DNA from: Phoenix dactylifera
Taxonomy: Eukaryota; Streptophyta; Magnoliopsida; Arecales; Arecaceae
DNA length: 64,000 bases
Assembly (NCBI RefSeq): GCF_009389715.1
Contig: NC_052399.1
Span: 31,567,146 to 31,631,145 of the forward strand
Direction: 5' to 3'
Shown: piece by piece, positions 40,292 to 51,532 of the stretch
How the letters are laid out: every line of letters begins with the position of its first letter
Position numbering within the stretch: position 1 is the first letter of the stretch
Program-made: the position numbers and the translations under genes
Notes under the pieces: model-generated
What the model was told of the DNA's origin: nothing
What the model saw: only the letters and a program-made list of their open reading frames with translations
Database searches by the model: none

Positions 40292-41663
40292 TCGAATAGC
40301 TGCGCTTCCTGAGCTTGAAATGCTCAGGAACTTTAGTTTATGTAAGTGTCTACAGACAGATGTTTTATTATGATTAGGTAGTGAAAATAATTTTTGAGAA
40401 TCTAAGAAAAGCTCCGCTTGATCATTAATCCCACGAACACTTTGTGCATCAACAAAATCTTTCTATACAGTGATCATCTTGTTGAGTTTTAACATTTCTA
40501 GAATTTAATCCCAATTTATAAACTCTCTTATCTCAGGCTGCGAGCTATGGTTGAGGGGGAGTTGGCGGCGACGAAGGCTGCGTTTGTGGTTGATTGGAGG
40601 AAAAATAATAGATGAAGAGGAGGAGAACGGTGCTGTTGCAGCTGCGATGGGAGAGGAAATCGATGAGAAGGGCAACTGCAGGCAACGATCGGAGAAGGAG
40701 AGGAAGAGGATTAGCCTAAACTTAGATCGAAGAAGAAGAGGAAGAGGAAGAGGATTAGCCTAGACTTAGGGTCTGATTGTCTAATGTTCAACAGCACTTG
40801 ATGGGTCCATGTTGAGTTCAAGTAGGATGTAAATTTTTTGGAGCCTGATCAAGATTTTATTTCAAGTAAATTTTAAAGATTCAATTGCATGGGATCATAT
40901 CCAACACCAAATCAAACAAGCTCCAAGTCATTTGGGTTGAAAAAAAAAGATCTACCCAATTCACTCTGGCCGTCATGTGTGAATGCATGTGTAGACACAG
41001 GTTAAAATACATTTCATGAATACATATGCTTAGCTAACTTTTCTTCGCTCGATATGTATATACCATCCGTACATACATATGTACATACATGCATCCACAG
41101 TATTTTAGCATCCTAAATGGAAGTATGGGAAATCCTAGCGAAGTTTAGTCTCATGAAGAGAGGGAACCAAATTATCGCTAAACAAGGGTTGGATTAAATT
41201 GATTGATGGCCCTAAGTCTATGATTTCTTAAGAGTGTTAAAAAGATATTTCTATTATCTTTATTTTGTGAAGGAAAGGTTTAAGCAGATGGTTGTCACAA
41301 CTTTGTTTCTTGACAGACAAAAAAATCCCATCCTTCAATGAGAATTTATTGTGAAATAAAATTTAAGTACTCATAGTTGCAAAACACATATATGGACACC
41401 AATATAATTACCAATAAGAAGTAAATCTCAGTAGATTTTTGACACCACATTTTGTTTTGCTTTCCATTATATAAATTATAATCATGTCATCGAACTTAGT
41501 GCTAATGCTGGTGCTTGCTCTTAATCTACTGAGATTGTTTCCTAGATATACATTGGAACACAATATCATTGAAATATTGGTTTATTGACAATGGTCTTAA
41601 CATTTAGTTCTAGCAGCATCCTTTTGCATCTATGACACATACTACATTTGTTATGTGTCTCTT
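40292..41663. other. Spacer, no gene recognised
   Basis: Contains a GGA/GAA-rich tract at 40600-40760 that makes a low-complexity ORF, and a TATGTATATA-type run near 41050-41100. Nothing else supported. Confidence 0.45.
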
Positions 41664-42537
41664 TTATGACCACCTCAATTTATATCCTGCATATGTCCCA
41701 AGTCCTGCTACAAGAATGATGGCCACAAGAATATTACGTATCCAATATTGCCTCTCATTGGCATCTTGTTCTTTGTATGCATGCCCATAACTTTGCTGCG
41801 ACAAGTGGTCTTTGGCCATTGGCTTTGGCACTACCACGCTGAGAATTCCTTCTTCGATCATGGCTTCGATCATCCTCACATTGCAGTCCTTTGGGAGTTG
41901 GAAGCTCTTCAGGAAGCGGCACCATCGATTGCCTTCCAACGGGCGCTCACCACTGATCCTCAGGTTCCTTAATGTGTGAACTTGGACCTTTAATTTCTCC
42001 TTCTTGAATCCTTTGTCCCAAGTAAAGAAGCAGTCATGCATGTTAAGCAGTTATATACCATGGATTAAAAGGTCTGTTTTGTGATTAAAAAGATCTTCGC
42101 GTAAAAGTATAATCCGGGTCATTTTTATGATAATGACTTTTGATAAATAGAAAATCATCATTTAATATTTTCTCTATTAATAGAATAAAATGCTAGATTA
42201 ATTTATTTTAATATGCTTATGAATAACCCAAAATTAGTTTTTGCTTCATAGGAAAAGCACCATAATGAGCTAATTTATTTGAAGGTAGAATTTTCAGAGT
42301 CAAATTAGACCTATGCATTTTGCAACCAAATTAGACCTCATTTCTATGCGACAGGCTCAACAATGCTACAGTTATAATTGAAGAAAGGGTGAGCCATGGT
42401 GACAAAGCTTTCATGCAAATGAATAGAGAAATCATGCCTGAGACATCGACGAGGAGGGTGTCGAACAACTCCCATTGAAGCCACTGATAATGGGGATCGA
42501 CCTCTGTGTAAATACGAGAATCCGATGTAGCCTCCAT
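41664..42537 (-). CDS. RTM2-like small-HSP protein, copy A
   Basis: Exons 42537-42438 and 42010-41664; intron 427 bp; predicted 148 residues. The ATG is MEATSDSRIYTE. The alpha-crystallin-like part reads GFKKEKLKVQ, LRISGERPL, NRWCRFLKSFQLP and GILSVVVPKP. A C-terminal membrane segment (IRNILVAIILVAGLGTYAGY) is followed by KLRWS. This is the layout of RESTRICTED TEV MOVEMENT 2, a phloem small-HSP-like protein that limits long-distance potyvirus spread in Arabidopsis; that role is known for the family, not shown here. It is the most diverged copy and keeps the canonical G-F at the splice junction. The intron donor is GC (TCAG|GCATGA). The N-terminal part before the intron (DPHYQWLQWELFDT) is unusual, and the acceptor tract is poor, so the start is less sure than the rest. 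Confidence 0.75.
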
Positions 42538-42601
42538 GACTTCCGATCTTGGTTGCTTGGAGAGGAATGATGAGGAGCACTTGAACAAATGGAAGGGAGG
42601 A

Positions 42602-42621
42602 CATGCATGAGTTCTTATATA
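42602..42621 (-). promoter_or_regulatory. TATA box and RY-type motif of copy A
   Basis: Minus strand: TATATAA at 42621-42615, then CATGCATG at 42609-42602, about 65 bp before the ATG. CATGCATG is the RY core bound by B3-domain factors. The same pair is found at copies B, C and D. Confidence 0.5.
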
Positions 42622-45080
42622 CAGAATATGACTCACTAGGACACTTAAACTGGCTTTTGCTTTAGGGATAATTATTCCTTGTCCCTTTCTTTGAGGGATG
42701 GCTTGCTGCAATCTTCTATGGGAGGAACTACCTTGGCTTCTTTGCACTCTTCTGGAGATCGTCTATTTGAATTCTTTTTGGAGCATGCTGTCACTGCTGA
42801 GGGACTCCTATATCTCCATGCAATATTCTAATTAATTAAGTGAGATATATCAAACCTTACAGAAAATTCAACTGATTAATTATCAAGTTTCTGCATAATA
42901 AAAGTTAGGAGGCCATCATTGTTGTTATCCTTTTCATTATCTTAAGAAATTGGATTGGACTTTGGTCCAATCTATCTCTCAAAATTTAGGGCACCAATCT
43001 GCACTGGAGCAAGGGCTAGGGAAACAGGCCTTCGTATTGGCTTGACACGCCCATAGCCACCTGATTTCATAGAGTAATTACACTGCACTGGATGCCAAAA
43101 AAGTAGGCCTAGATTTTTAGGTGATATTTGTTCAAATTATTAACATTAGACCTTGATACGTGCATTGCACATGATGGAAGAACATTTTTTTTTAATAAAA
43201 AAAATGCTTTAAATGTATTAACAGTGCAAGAAAAAGGCTATTTTGACACAATAGAGTCCATTTAGACTCTTAAAAAAGGGAGATACTTTCCAGGGACTTG
43301 TGAAGAGAGACTCCACAGCGACCACTTTCATCATCTCTTAAATCATGGTTTTCTATGCATGATACAAGCCACATTAATGCGAGATTATTTGTGGTTCACA
43401 CCACATGTATAGATATTGCAAAATGAGCCGCCAACGTTTCGTGATTAAAGACAGTCCAGTCGGTAATTTTTTCTACTAACTATATAATTAAGACTGGGAA
43501 TGAATATCCCAATCTACTTGGGCTTCCATGCTTATTGTCTCTCCGCTATCTCCACTCATGGCACTTATATTGAGAGAAGGTTGGAGCCAGGGCTTTCCCT
43601 AGATAAACATACAAATTAGATTACGGAGGGACGAAAATGTTGGATTAAGACAAAAAAGAGAGAATATATTGATGAGGCATACAATATATGTTTGTGCATG
43701 CATCCATGTGCCCATGTCTATAATATGGTCAAGATAGCAATGACTTAATATTTACAATGAAACAATTAGGGCCTAGCTTTGTATTCTCAATATTGCAATC
43801 CCACCATGCATTGCATTTGGTCATCATTTAGAAAAACTACTTTAGATTGGAGAAAATTTAATTGATATATAGAATTTAGATAGTCATATATTAATCCATT
43901 ATATGTCATTGCATTATATGTTTTTATCTTATAATAATTAAAATTCAAATACAAATTTTCTTCTTAAAAAGTCAACTGCATACGTATTACAACATATAGC
44001 TGTGTCCTTTATTTCTTAAAATCTAAAAAATCTAAAAGTAGTATAAGGGTATTAATGATTATGTAAAAGCTTTCCCATTCTCAAAATGAACTTGTCCCAT
44101 AATATCCCTATAAAGCTTTCTATTGTTAAAAATTGCCCTCTCCTAAAATTCAACCATAATGTTCTGAGTTGGCAAATTTTATGGCTTTTTTCTGATGGGA
44201 AAATGGAGGAAGGGAAGTACCTCCCCTAGATTTTATTACTAGAATCAAAATTACAAAAGTTTCAGAGTTACAGATTTTTGAACTTTGAAAGAGTTTCAAA
44301 CTTTCGCGGATTCAATAAAACATTCAGAAACAAGAAGATAAGAACAGGATAATTACAGCTAAGTCCCTTGTTTTGGCACAAGGTAATTGAGAAGCTTGGC
44401 AACAGCTTGATAGCTCTCTTTAAATTTTTCATTACAGATGACTTTCCATTTGATAGAATGAGTGGAGGGCTTTGTGAAGGATGAAATTGATGGAAGATTT
44501 CTTCTGCAGAAACATGCGAGAGTTACCTTCTGATATTTGATCCCATCCTTTTCTCAATTACCTTTTGATCTTTTTTTTTTGGTCTGATCTCCATGCTATC
44601 CAATGATGTCTGATGTCTTTCAGACATCCATTAATCTTTAGTTGCAATTATATGAATGAAAATTAAGACAACTTAACTGAGATAATGATATGTAATCATC
44701 AAACCAAATTCGATATTTTAATAAATTGATATTTTAATAAACTAAAACAGCAGAACAAGGATTTTTTACGTGGTTATATAGTCCATCAAATCCCTCTCAT
44801 CCTTCTTCCCTGGCCCTATCATAATCTTCCTTGGATGCTGCTACTCTCTAGCAACTGAACCTAGCTTTGTACATACTATTTTATTAAGTAATGAAGGGTG
44901 GTTCGACCTCCCATTCCATCAAAAAAAAAATAAAAAGTGATGTCTTTAGATCAATATATCCACCCCTCTGAACCTGTTTCCACCCTGAATCACTAGATCT
45001 CCCTGCTCCCACCCTCAATCACTATATTTATGTTAGGAGGGTGCCATATGGTCGTTTTTCAAAGAAAAAGAACACAACAT
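42622..45080. other. Spacer between copies A and B
   Basis: AT-rich, with no gene recognised. 44820-44938 resembles a retroposon 3' tail (see separate entry). The remainder holds only short chance ORFs. Confidence 0.4.
44820..44938 (+). mobile_element. Possible LINE 3' tail
   Basis: A stretch with CTTTGTACATACTATTTTA and CGACCTCCCATTCCATC runs directly into an A-rich tail (A10TA5). The pattern of plant LINE 3' ends is similar, but no reverse-transcriptase remnant or target duplication was found next to it. Confidence 0.3.
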
Positions 45081-45526
45081 ATTTTTTTTTTTGACAAGGC
45101 AAGATCAATGATGGATGTAGCTTCGTTATGCTTACTCCCTCGTGCAATTGTGGATGGATCACTTGAGAGGGAGTCTTAACAAGATTATGCTCATCGTCTC
45201 GTAGATAATTAGATGTTGTTCCTTATCATCTTATATTGACTAAGATCATACTTATCAATTTACTGGTGATTGGACACAACCATATCATCTTATATTAAGG
45301 AGAGAACTATTTTATGTAATATCTGCAATGCCATCCCTTCTCTACCTAAGTTTTTAGGATTATCTCCTCCAATGCACAAAATTTCTCCAGAATACACAAG
45401 CCCATTTCAAATAGAAAGAATGCCAACAATTCATCACTTTATTTTCTTTTCAGGTATCATATATATTTAATAAATCACAAATGCCTCCAATGTCCCAGTG
45501 GAAACATGCAAAGCTTAGTTAGCTGA

Positions 45527-46562
45527 TCAGTGGCCATCTTCCACCATGGGACTCCTGAGTTTGTAGATCACGTACAACCCCACCCCTACCAAGACTACAA
45601 CAGCCACAGTTACAGTAACCATGGGCTGCCTAGGCTTGTAGAAGCCTAAGCCCAATTCACCTACCTTAAGCTTCCACTTCCCCAGCCTATTTTGGCCACT
45701 GCTGGGAGCTGCATGCTTCTTCTTTGGGACATCAGTCTTTGCACCACCTTTCTCACCCTCTTCACTTGTAAACTTCTCCTTACCTTTCTTCTCTTCGGTT
45801 TGATCCTTCACTTTCTTTCGCACCTTCTTTGCATCTTGTTTCATGTAGGTCGGTCCGCGTCTCTTTTCATCTTGTTGTTTCTTCGGAACATCATATGGCT
45901 CAGCAGTACTCGGTTTCGGCTCGCCTATCGGTTTCTGGTTTTCCTTGGGTTCCTGAACTTGTGTAGGCTGATCTTTCACGCTGGCTTCAGTGATCAACCT
46001 TGCTAATTTCACATAGAGACGCCCTTTCTCAAACCTGGCTCGGATCTCGCTAGCATTGGAATCCTCTGGGATTTTGAAGTTCTTGCGAAATCGACTCCAT
46101 CGATTGTCTGCAAGAGGACGCTCCCCACTAATCCTCAGATTCCCAAAGTTATCAAGTTGAACTCTGATTTGCTCTTTGTTAAATTCTACAAGTAAACAAG
46201 GAAGATGCGTTACAACATATTCATAATCCTGTAGTTAACGCAGAAAGGAGATTTTCAACTATATATTAGGCATGACTTATTCGAATTCCATGAGGATTTC
46301 TACTTTAAATTTGCAATATTTTTATTAGAAGCCCTATCACTGTATGTAGAAATTAAGTAAACTAAATCATCAAAGCTTTATATCTACAACTAATTTCTAA
46401 CTGCGTTGAAGGACCTAGGATGACAACTGATTGAGTTGAAGAGGAAGAAGGCATGCCTGGGAGGTCGACGACGAGGGTATTGGCTCCTTCCTCTCGAATC
46501 AACTCATGTGAGGGGACGAAATCTTCATACACACGCTGAGCAGCGGCAGCTCTTGTTTCCAT
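45527..46562 (-). CDS. RTM2-like small-HSP protein, copy B (long linker)
   Basis: Exons 46562-46457 and 46185-45527; intron 271 bp; predicted 254 residues. It starts METRAAAAQRVYEDFVPS, the usual RTM2-like N-terminus. The alpha-crystallin-like core has EFNKEQIRVQ, LRISGERPLADNRWSRFRKN and ARFEKGRLYVK. A long Lys/Glu/Pro-rich linker of roughly 115 residues follows (KKVRKKVKDQTEEKKGKEK within it), then an anchor (MVTVTVAVVVLVGVGLYVIY) and KLRSPMVEDGH. The donor is GC (CCAG|GCATGC), the acceptor TGTAG|AA. Without splicing the first exon would read about 34 more codons into the intron and stop. TATA (46623-46614) and RY core (46610-46603) precede the ATG. The linker is the longest of the four copies. 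Confidence 0.88.
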
Positions 46563-46602
46563 GTTGTCCTCCTTTGCTTTGTTTCTGAATGAAGATGGAG
46601 GC

Positions 46603-46623
46603 CATGCATGGGGTTTATATATA
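46603..46623 (-). promoter_or_regulatory. TATA box and RY-type motif of copy B
   Basis: TATATATAAA at 46623-46614 and CATGCATG at 46610-46603 on the minus strand. The leader GAAACAAAGCAAAGGAGG then leads to the ATG at 46562. Layout shared with copies C and D. Confidence 0.55.
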
Positions 46624-47079
46624 CCCACATGAGGGACGGATTTTCTTAAGTTGTGTTGCCCTGGTCAATGTTGGAATTATTCCTGCGATGTGGTTTCTTG
46701 GGGCTTAGTAGGTTTGAAGGCTGGGTTATTCCTTTTTGCTTGGGCTTCCACGAAGATCATCTCATAGCATGGGTAAAGGTGGATGTTCCTTGTTTGGTTT
46801 GCACTCTTCAACTCCATTGGATATGTCATGCTTTAAAGGAAGGAAAAAATTATGGAGATACCCTTTAACTTTTCACTATGTACACTCACACCCGACAAGT
46901 TTTAATTTTTTCGGTACGAGGATCCATATATGCGTGATTGTCATGTGAGATATTTAGACACAACATTCTATCAAGACCCTTATTGGCTAGCAAGGATTGT
47001 TGTACTAGAATTGGAGCCCAGACTGGTTGCCTGATGGTACAAGTCGGTACGGTTTTGTCTGGGCCTGTACCAACACAGT

Positions 47080-47590
47080 AGAGGGGGCAGAGGAGAGGGT
47101 GAATGGAAGAGAAAAAGAGAGAGAGAGAGAAAGAGAAGAGAGGAAGGAACAGAGAAGGAAGGTGGTGGAGGCCGGCGAGTTGCACAGAGGGGCGGAGGAA
47201 AGGTTCTGCCTCCAATTCCCCTATTTCATTCGAAACAAGGGGCCCGGAGGGGCGCCCCCTTTTATTTTTGAATTTTTTGAGTAAAATCGGCAAACTCCTT
47301 TTCGACTATACTTAAAAATTGCAAAAAGAAAAAGAGAGCCCCTCCGGAATCCTTGTTTCGAACGAAACAAGAAAATCGGAGGTGGAGCCTCTTCTTTGCC
47401 TCCTCTGCATGGCTCTTCGGCCCTCCATGGCTCACCACCGGCTAGTCTCTACATCCCTCTCTTATTTTCTCTCCCTCTCCCTCCCTCCCCCATTCTCTCT
47501 TGTTTCCTCTCTTTTCTTCTCCTCCCCCTTCGTCGCTAGTTTCTTGTTTTGTTTGCCGGAATTGTTCTGGTCCGCCACTGGTATGGTTTG
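47080..47590. repeat. Long imperfect inverted repeat (fold-back)
   Basis: The left arm (about 47085-47280) holds a GAGAGA tract, CAGAGGGGCGGAGGAAAGG, CTGCCTCCAATTCCCC and TTCATTCGAAAC. The right arm (about 47335-47570), reverse-complemented, holds the same order: a GAGAG tract, GCAGAGGAGGCAAAGAAGAG, CACCTCCGATTTTC and TTCGTTCGAAAC. The loop is around 47285-47335. Copies of GGTACGG words lie just outside (46990-47080). It may be a fold-back transposon or a transcribed hairpin. ORFs in the region are products of the repeat. Confidence 0.6.
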
Positions 47591-47837
47591 ATACACTTCG
47601 AACCGGGTGGTTCGGGATGGTTGCGTCGACCATGTTAGTTAGATTAGAAGAAAAATTGTGTTTTGACACGAATGGAAGAAGATCACGTGGTGATCATATG
47701 ACTCCTTTTGTTCCTCTTTCTTTCTTTCCAAATAGGTTTCCCAATCCAATTGAGTTTAATTAAGAGGTAGTAGAGGAGAGAGCGGAGAGAGAAGAGAGGA
47801 TGAGAGAGCAGAGGGAGAAGAGAAGAACAAGACGAAG

Positions 47838-48541
47838 TGGGTGGTGGACAACCGGCGAATGAAGAAGGTGCTATAGCTGCCGAGTATCCAAACAAGAAGG
47901 TGTTGGTCCATGCTCCACACGAACGAGAGCTTCCTACAATTCAAGTTCGTTGATGAGGCCGAGCACTTAGAGGAGCGCCTTATGGAGGCCACCCTCGGCG
48001 AGGCCTTTCTCCTCTAGGGTGGCGATTGTTCCAAGAGCTTCAAGGAGTTCAACGCCAATAACATCCATGACACCTTTCGCATCCTTCTCCTCCAAATGGG
48101 TGACATCCTCGTGTTCGACATTTGGATGCATGTTATCAAGGTAACACCAAACCATAGATCTAAAACCTTAGCCTTCGATCTCCCCAACTCCAAGGCTAAT
48201 CAAGCAAAATTGATGCATTTGGTGTCTTTTTTCCCACTTTTTTAGATGGGAGGGTGGTGGGGTAGTTTGCGAAGCTAAGGTTGGGGCTGTTTGAGGAGAA
48301 CAACACGATGAAGCTATCGAGCTATACGGGGACAACATCAATGGCGGCACATTTGATGAGAAGTTGTGGATGCTGAACCCACAGAGGATGATCGGAGCTT
48401 ACTACCAGGCATGGCGATGCTCAACCTCCTCTTGGACTTTGCCACCGGTGGATACATTGCCATGCACTGTGTCATCTAGTGGAATTCTGACTTCATGTAG
48501 CACAAGTAGGGCAATAGGTACCAGCTACCCATGGTATGATC
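47838..48541 (+). pseudogene. Degenerate fragment of a plastid-type DAHP synthase gene
   Basis: In pieces on the plus strand the text matches plant class II 3-deoxy-D-arabino-heptulosonate-7-phosphate synthase, the first shikimate-pathway enzyme: KWVVDN (about 47838), [37 protein letters not shown] (48016-48080), then MHVIK. An intron with GT and AG ends is retained (about 48140-48245). After it come FAKLRLGLFEEN, GDNINGGTFDEK and NPQRMIGAY, ending near 48541 at a second GT. There are in-frame stops and at least three frame changes, and the N- and C-terminal parts are missing. Retained introns rule out a processed retrocopy; this is a DNA-level duplicate or a fragment carried by a transposon. 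Confidence 0.75.
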
Positions 48542-48597
48542 TCTATTGACCTCTAATTTTCTTACCCCTTTTCCTTTGTTTACACTCTAAAGGTAGG

Positions 48598-48870
48598 ATT
48601 TTTCGAAGATTTTTTGCTAGTTTTATTGAAAAAACTAGGATTTTTCTATGCTTTTTCCTATTGTTTTTCATGAAAGAAAGTTTGAACTTTTCTTGATTTT
48701 GAGCAAAACGTTGAATCTTTCTATTTTTCTGGTGTTTATATTGAAAAAGGTTTGGACTTTTCATGCTTTTGAGCAAAACATTAAATCTTTTCCTATTTTT
48801 TCTACTATTTTTATTGAAAAAAGTTTGGACTTTTTCATGCTCTTTCGCTTTTCTATTGAAACGTTTGGAT
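48598..48870 (+). repeat. Tandem T-rich repeats in the pseudogene's residual intron
   Basis: Three to four imperfect units of about 70-83 bp share GTTTGGACTTTTCATGCTTT and GAGCAAAAC(A/G)TT; anchors at 48680, 48750 and 48833. Minisatellite-like. Confidence 0.7.
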
Positions 48871-49019
48871 TTTTACACCTCACACCAGTCCTTTCGATCA
48901 ATTTTTGCCACTTTTTGTAGAAGTAGTTCTATTTTGGCCATTTTCTCACATAGACATGAACTGGTTTTCCAAGATATCTCTATAAGATTGTTATGAAAAA
49001 TAGAAATTCATAATCGATA

Positions 49020-50090
49020 TTGTAAGGCTTCACCTAAAGGCCCACCTAACCAGATGGCGGGATCATTGGCCAGCCTAGAAGATTTGGATCAGCATGAATA
49101 GACTAAAATAGGCCTAGGAATCTCAAATCGGCCCCAAGACCTATTTCGCTCGAAAGAGAATTTGAAATAAATAAATAAATAAATGAGGAAAAGCTCATAG
49201 GACTCCCTATGGGAGTCATCTCCTTCTGTGACTCCCTATGGGAGTCCGATGGAGGAAAAGCACGGGAGCTCATAGGACTCCCTCAACCTTTAGCTCTATT
49301 TAAGCTCCCAGCATCCCATTAATGCACACCATCAATCTCCAATCACCAAGAGTCATTCATGCCGACTTTCTTCTTCCTTTTCTTTCCAAATGCCAGCCGC
49401 CATTTTCACTATGATTGTGGCAAATATGCGACATAGAGGAGGTATGAAGTACCTCTATCCCATCTATCTTCTTCATGCCGTGAGCCCTATCAGTGAAACC
49501 TCTTTGTAGCATGCTTTGACCACCATAAGGGGTCCGCCAGGCAGCAAATTGGCTTCCACCTTAGTCTTTGTTGGACACTGTTAGATTGGTTATTCTTAGT
49601 TTTTATTGAGCCACCTATATCCTAGCCTAACCATGATCAGATGAATTATCTTGATCAGACTGACTGGGATTCGAACACTCCCGCTTGGCCTGCCCTATGA
49701 GGATGTTGGGACTTAGAATTTTTATTCCTAAAAAATTATGGCAAAATTATGATAAAATTATAATTTTTGAATATTAGCTTTTGAGAGAAATTTTCGGAAA
49801 TAATTGGATCTGTCAGTTGATTTTACTTTCAAGGTAAGCAATACTTCACTTTTTCTAGATCTATCGTCAAATTATAAAATTATTATATTAATAAATTTTG
49901 ATCATACTATTCATGATGCATAAATTTGATGAACAATAGTTTATTATTAAATATGCTTAATTTTGGAATATTGTGATGATGCATGATTGGAAGTATTAAT
50001 CTTGTTATGAATTATGCTTGCAATTTTGATATCGCATGATTTTTTGTATTTTTGTTAAACTAAAATATGAAAGATAGAATTTTGATTTGC
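49020..50090. mobile_element. LTR-retrotransposon-related remnant
   Basis: 49195-49300 repeats the palindromic block GGACTCCCTATGGGAGTC. 49330-49470 is clearly similar to 61165-61330 (TTCTTCTTCCTTT...CCAAATGC(C/T)(A/G)GCCGC...GCGGC-type words). Such blocks are typical of plant LTRs. No gag or pol text is seen. The outer borders could not be fixed. Broken and old. Confidence 0.4.
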
Positions 50091-50571
50091 CCTTCTTGCA
50101 TGAACTGCTCTGTAGCTGCACTCTGTTGGGTAATTACGCAATTAACAAAATTAAATAGCAGAATTTTTTTGACAAGGCAAGAGATGATGGATACAGCTAG
50201 CTTCGCTATGCTTACTCCGTTGCACAATTATAGGCAGATCATTTGAGAGGGAGTCTCATCTCATAGATAGATGATGTTCCTTATCATCTTATATCCTGAC
50301 TAATATCATACTCATCAATTTACTGGCGATTGGACACAACCATATCATCTTAAAGGAAATAACTATTTTATGTAATATCTGCAATGCCATCCCTTCTCTA
50401 CCTAAGTTTTTAGTATTATCTCCTCCCATGCACAAAATTCTCCAGATTCACACAAGGCCATTTCAAATAGAAAGAATGAGAACAATTCCTCACTTTATTT
50501 TTTTTTTAAGGCATCATACACATTTGATAAATCACAAATGCCTCCAATGTCCCAATAGAAACATGCCAAGC

Positions 50572-51448
50572 TTACTTTTTGGAGGTCACGTACAACGCCA
50601 TCACAACCAAGAGCACAACAGCCACAATTACATTAGCCAGGACCTGCACTGGCTTGGAGAAGCCCAAGCCCGGTTCAACCTTCTCCTTATCCTTCTTCTC
50701 TTTGGTTTGATCCTTCTCTTTCTCTCCCACCTTCTCTTCATCCTTTCTCTTGTGGGGTTCGCCTCTCTTTTCATCTTGTTTTGTAGCTTGTGTAGGCTGA
50801 ACTTTCTCTCTGGTTTCTCTTATTATGATGGCAGCTTCCATACTGGTTCCAGCGATCTTTGGTAATACTTTCAAATAAAGACGCCCATTCTCAAACTTAG
50901 CACGGATCTCATCGCATTCCTTTGGGGCTTCGAAGACATTGCGAAATCGACTCCATCGGTTGTCTGCAAGAGGACGCTCCCCACTAATACTCAGTCTCCG
51001 AAAGTTCTCAAATTGAACCCTGACTTGCTCTTTCTTAAATTCTACAAGTAGGCAAGGAAGATGCATTACAAAATATTCATAATCCTATAAGTAATGCAAA
51101 AAGGTCATTTTAAACTATATATTAGGCATGACATATTCAAACTCCACGAGGATTTCTACTTTAAATTTGCAATATTTATATTAGAAACCTTATTACTATA
51201 TGTACAAAGCAAACTAGTTCATCAAAGCGTTATATATTAATTCAACCTTATATGAGAAAAGTAACTATAGTTCTACAACTTTCTAACTGCGTTGAAGGAC
51301 CTACAATGACAACTGCTTGAGTTGAAGGGAAAGAAGGCATACCTGTGAGCTCGATGACGATGGTGTCGAGTCCTTCATCTTGAACTAACTTGTATGAAGG
51401 GACGAAATCTTCATACACAGGCTGATCAGGGGCAGCTTTTGTTTCCAT
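50572..51448 (-). CDS. RTM2-like small-HSP protein, copy C
   Basis: Exons 51448-51343 and 51041-50572; intron 301 bp; predicted 191 residues. N-terminus METKAAPDQPVYEDFVPS; core EFKKEQVRVQ, LSISGERPLADNRWSRFRNV and AKFENGRLYLKVLPK. The Lys/Glu-rich linker is shorter than in B (KEKDQTKEKKDKEKVEPG). The anchor is VLANVIVAVVLLVVMALYV, ending TSKK. It is the only copy of the four with a normal GT donor (ACAG|GTATGC). The dilysine-like C-terminus (KK-stop) resembles an ER-retrieval tail; this is inference. TATA (51532-51527) and RY core (51523-51516) lie upstream. Confidence 0.88.
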
Positions 51449-51515
51449 GTCAGCCTCCTTTGCTTTGTTTCCCTCTTCGAACTCCTATTGCGCTCGAGTG
51501 AATGAAGATGGAGGC

Positions 51516-51532
51516 CATGCATGGGGTTTATA
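51516..51532 (-). promoter_or_regulatory. TATA box and RY-type motif of copy C
   Basis: TATAAA at 51532-51527 and CATGCATG at 51523-51516 on the minus strand, as in the other copies. Confidence 0.5.

Noticed and set aside
40551-40763. 70-codon Arg/Glu-rich ORF
   Set aside because: Low-complexity GGA/GAA tract with no family features.
42331-42747. 138-codon minus-strand ORF
   Set aside because: It is exon 1 of RTM2-like copy A read through into the intron and upstream sequence; the spliced model fits the family.
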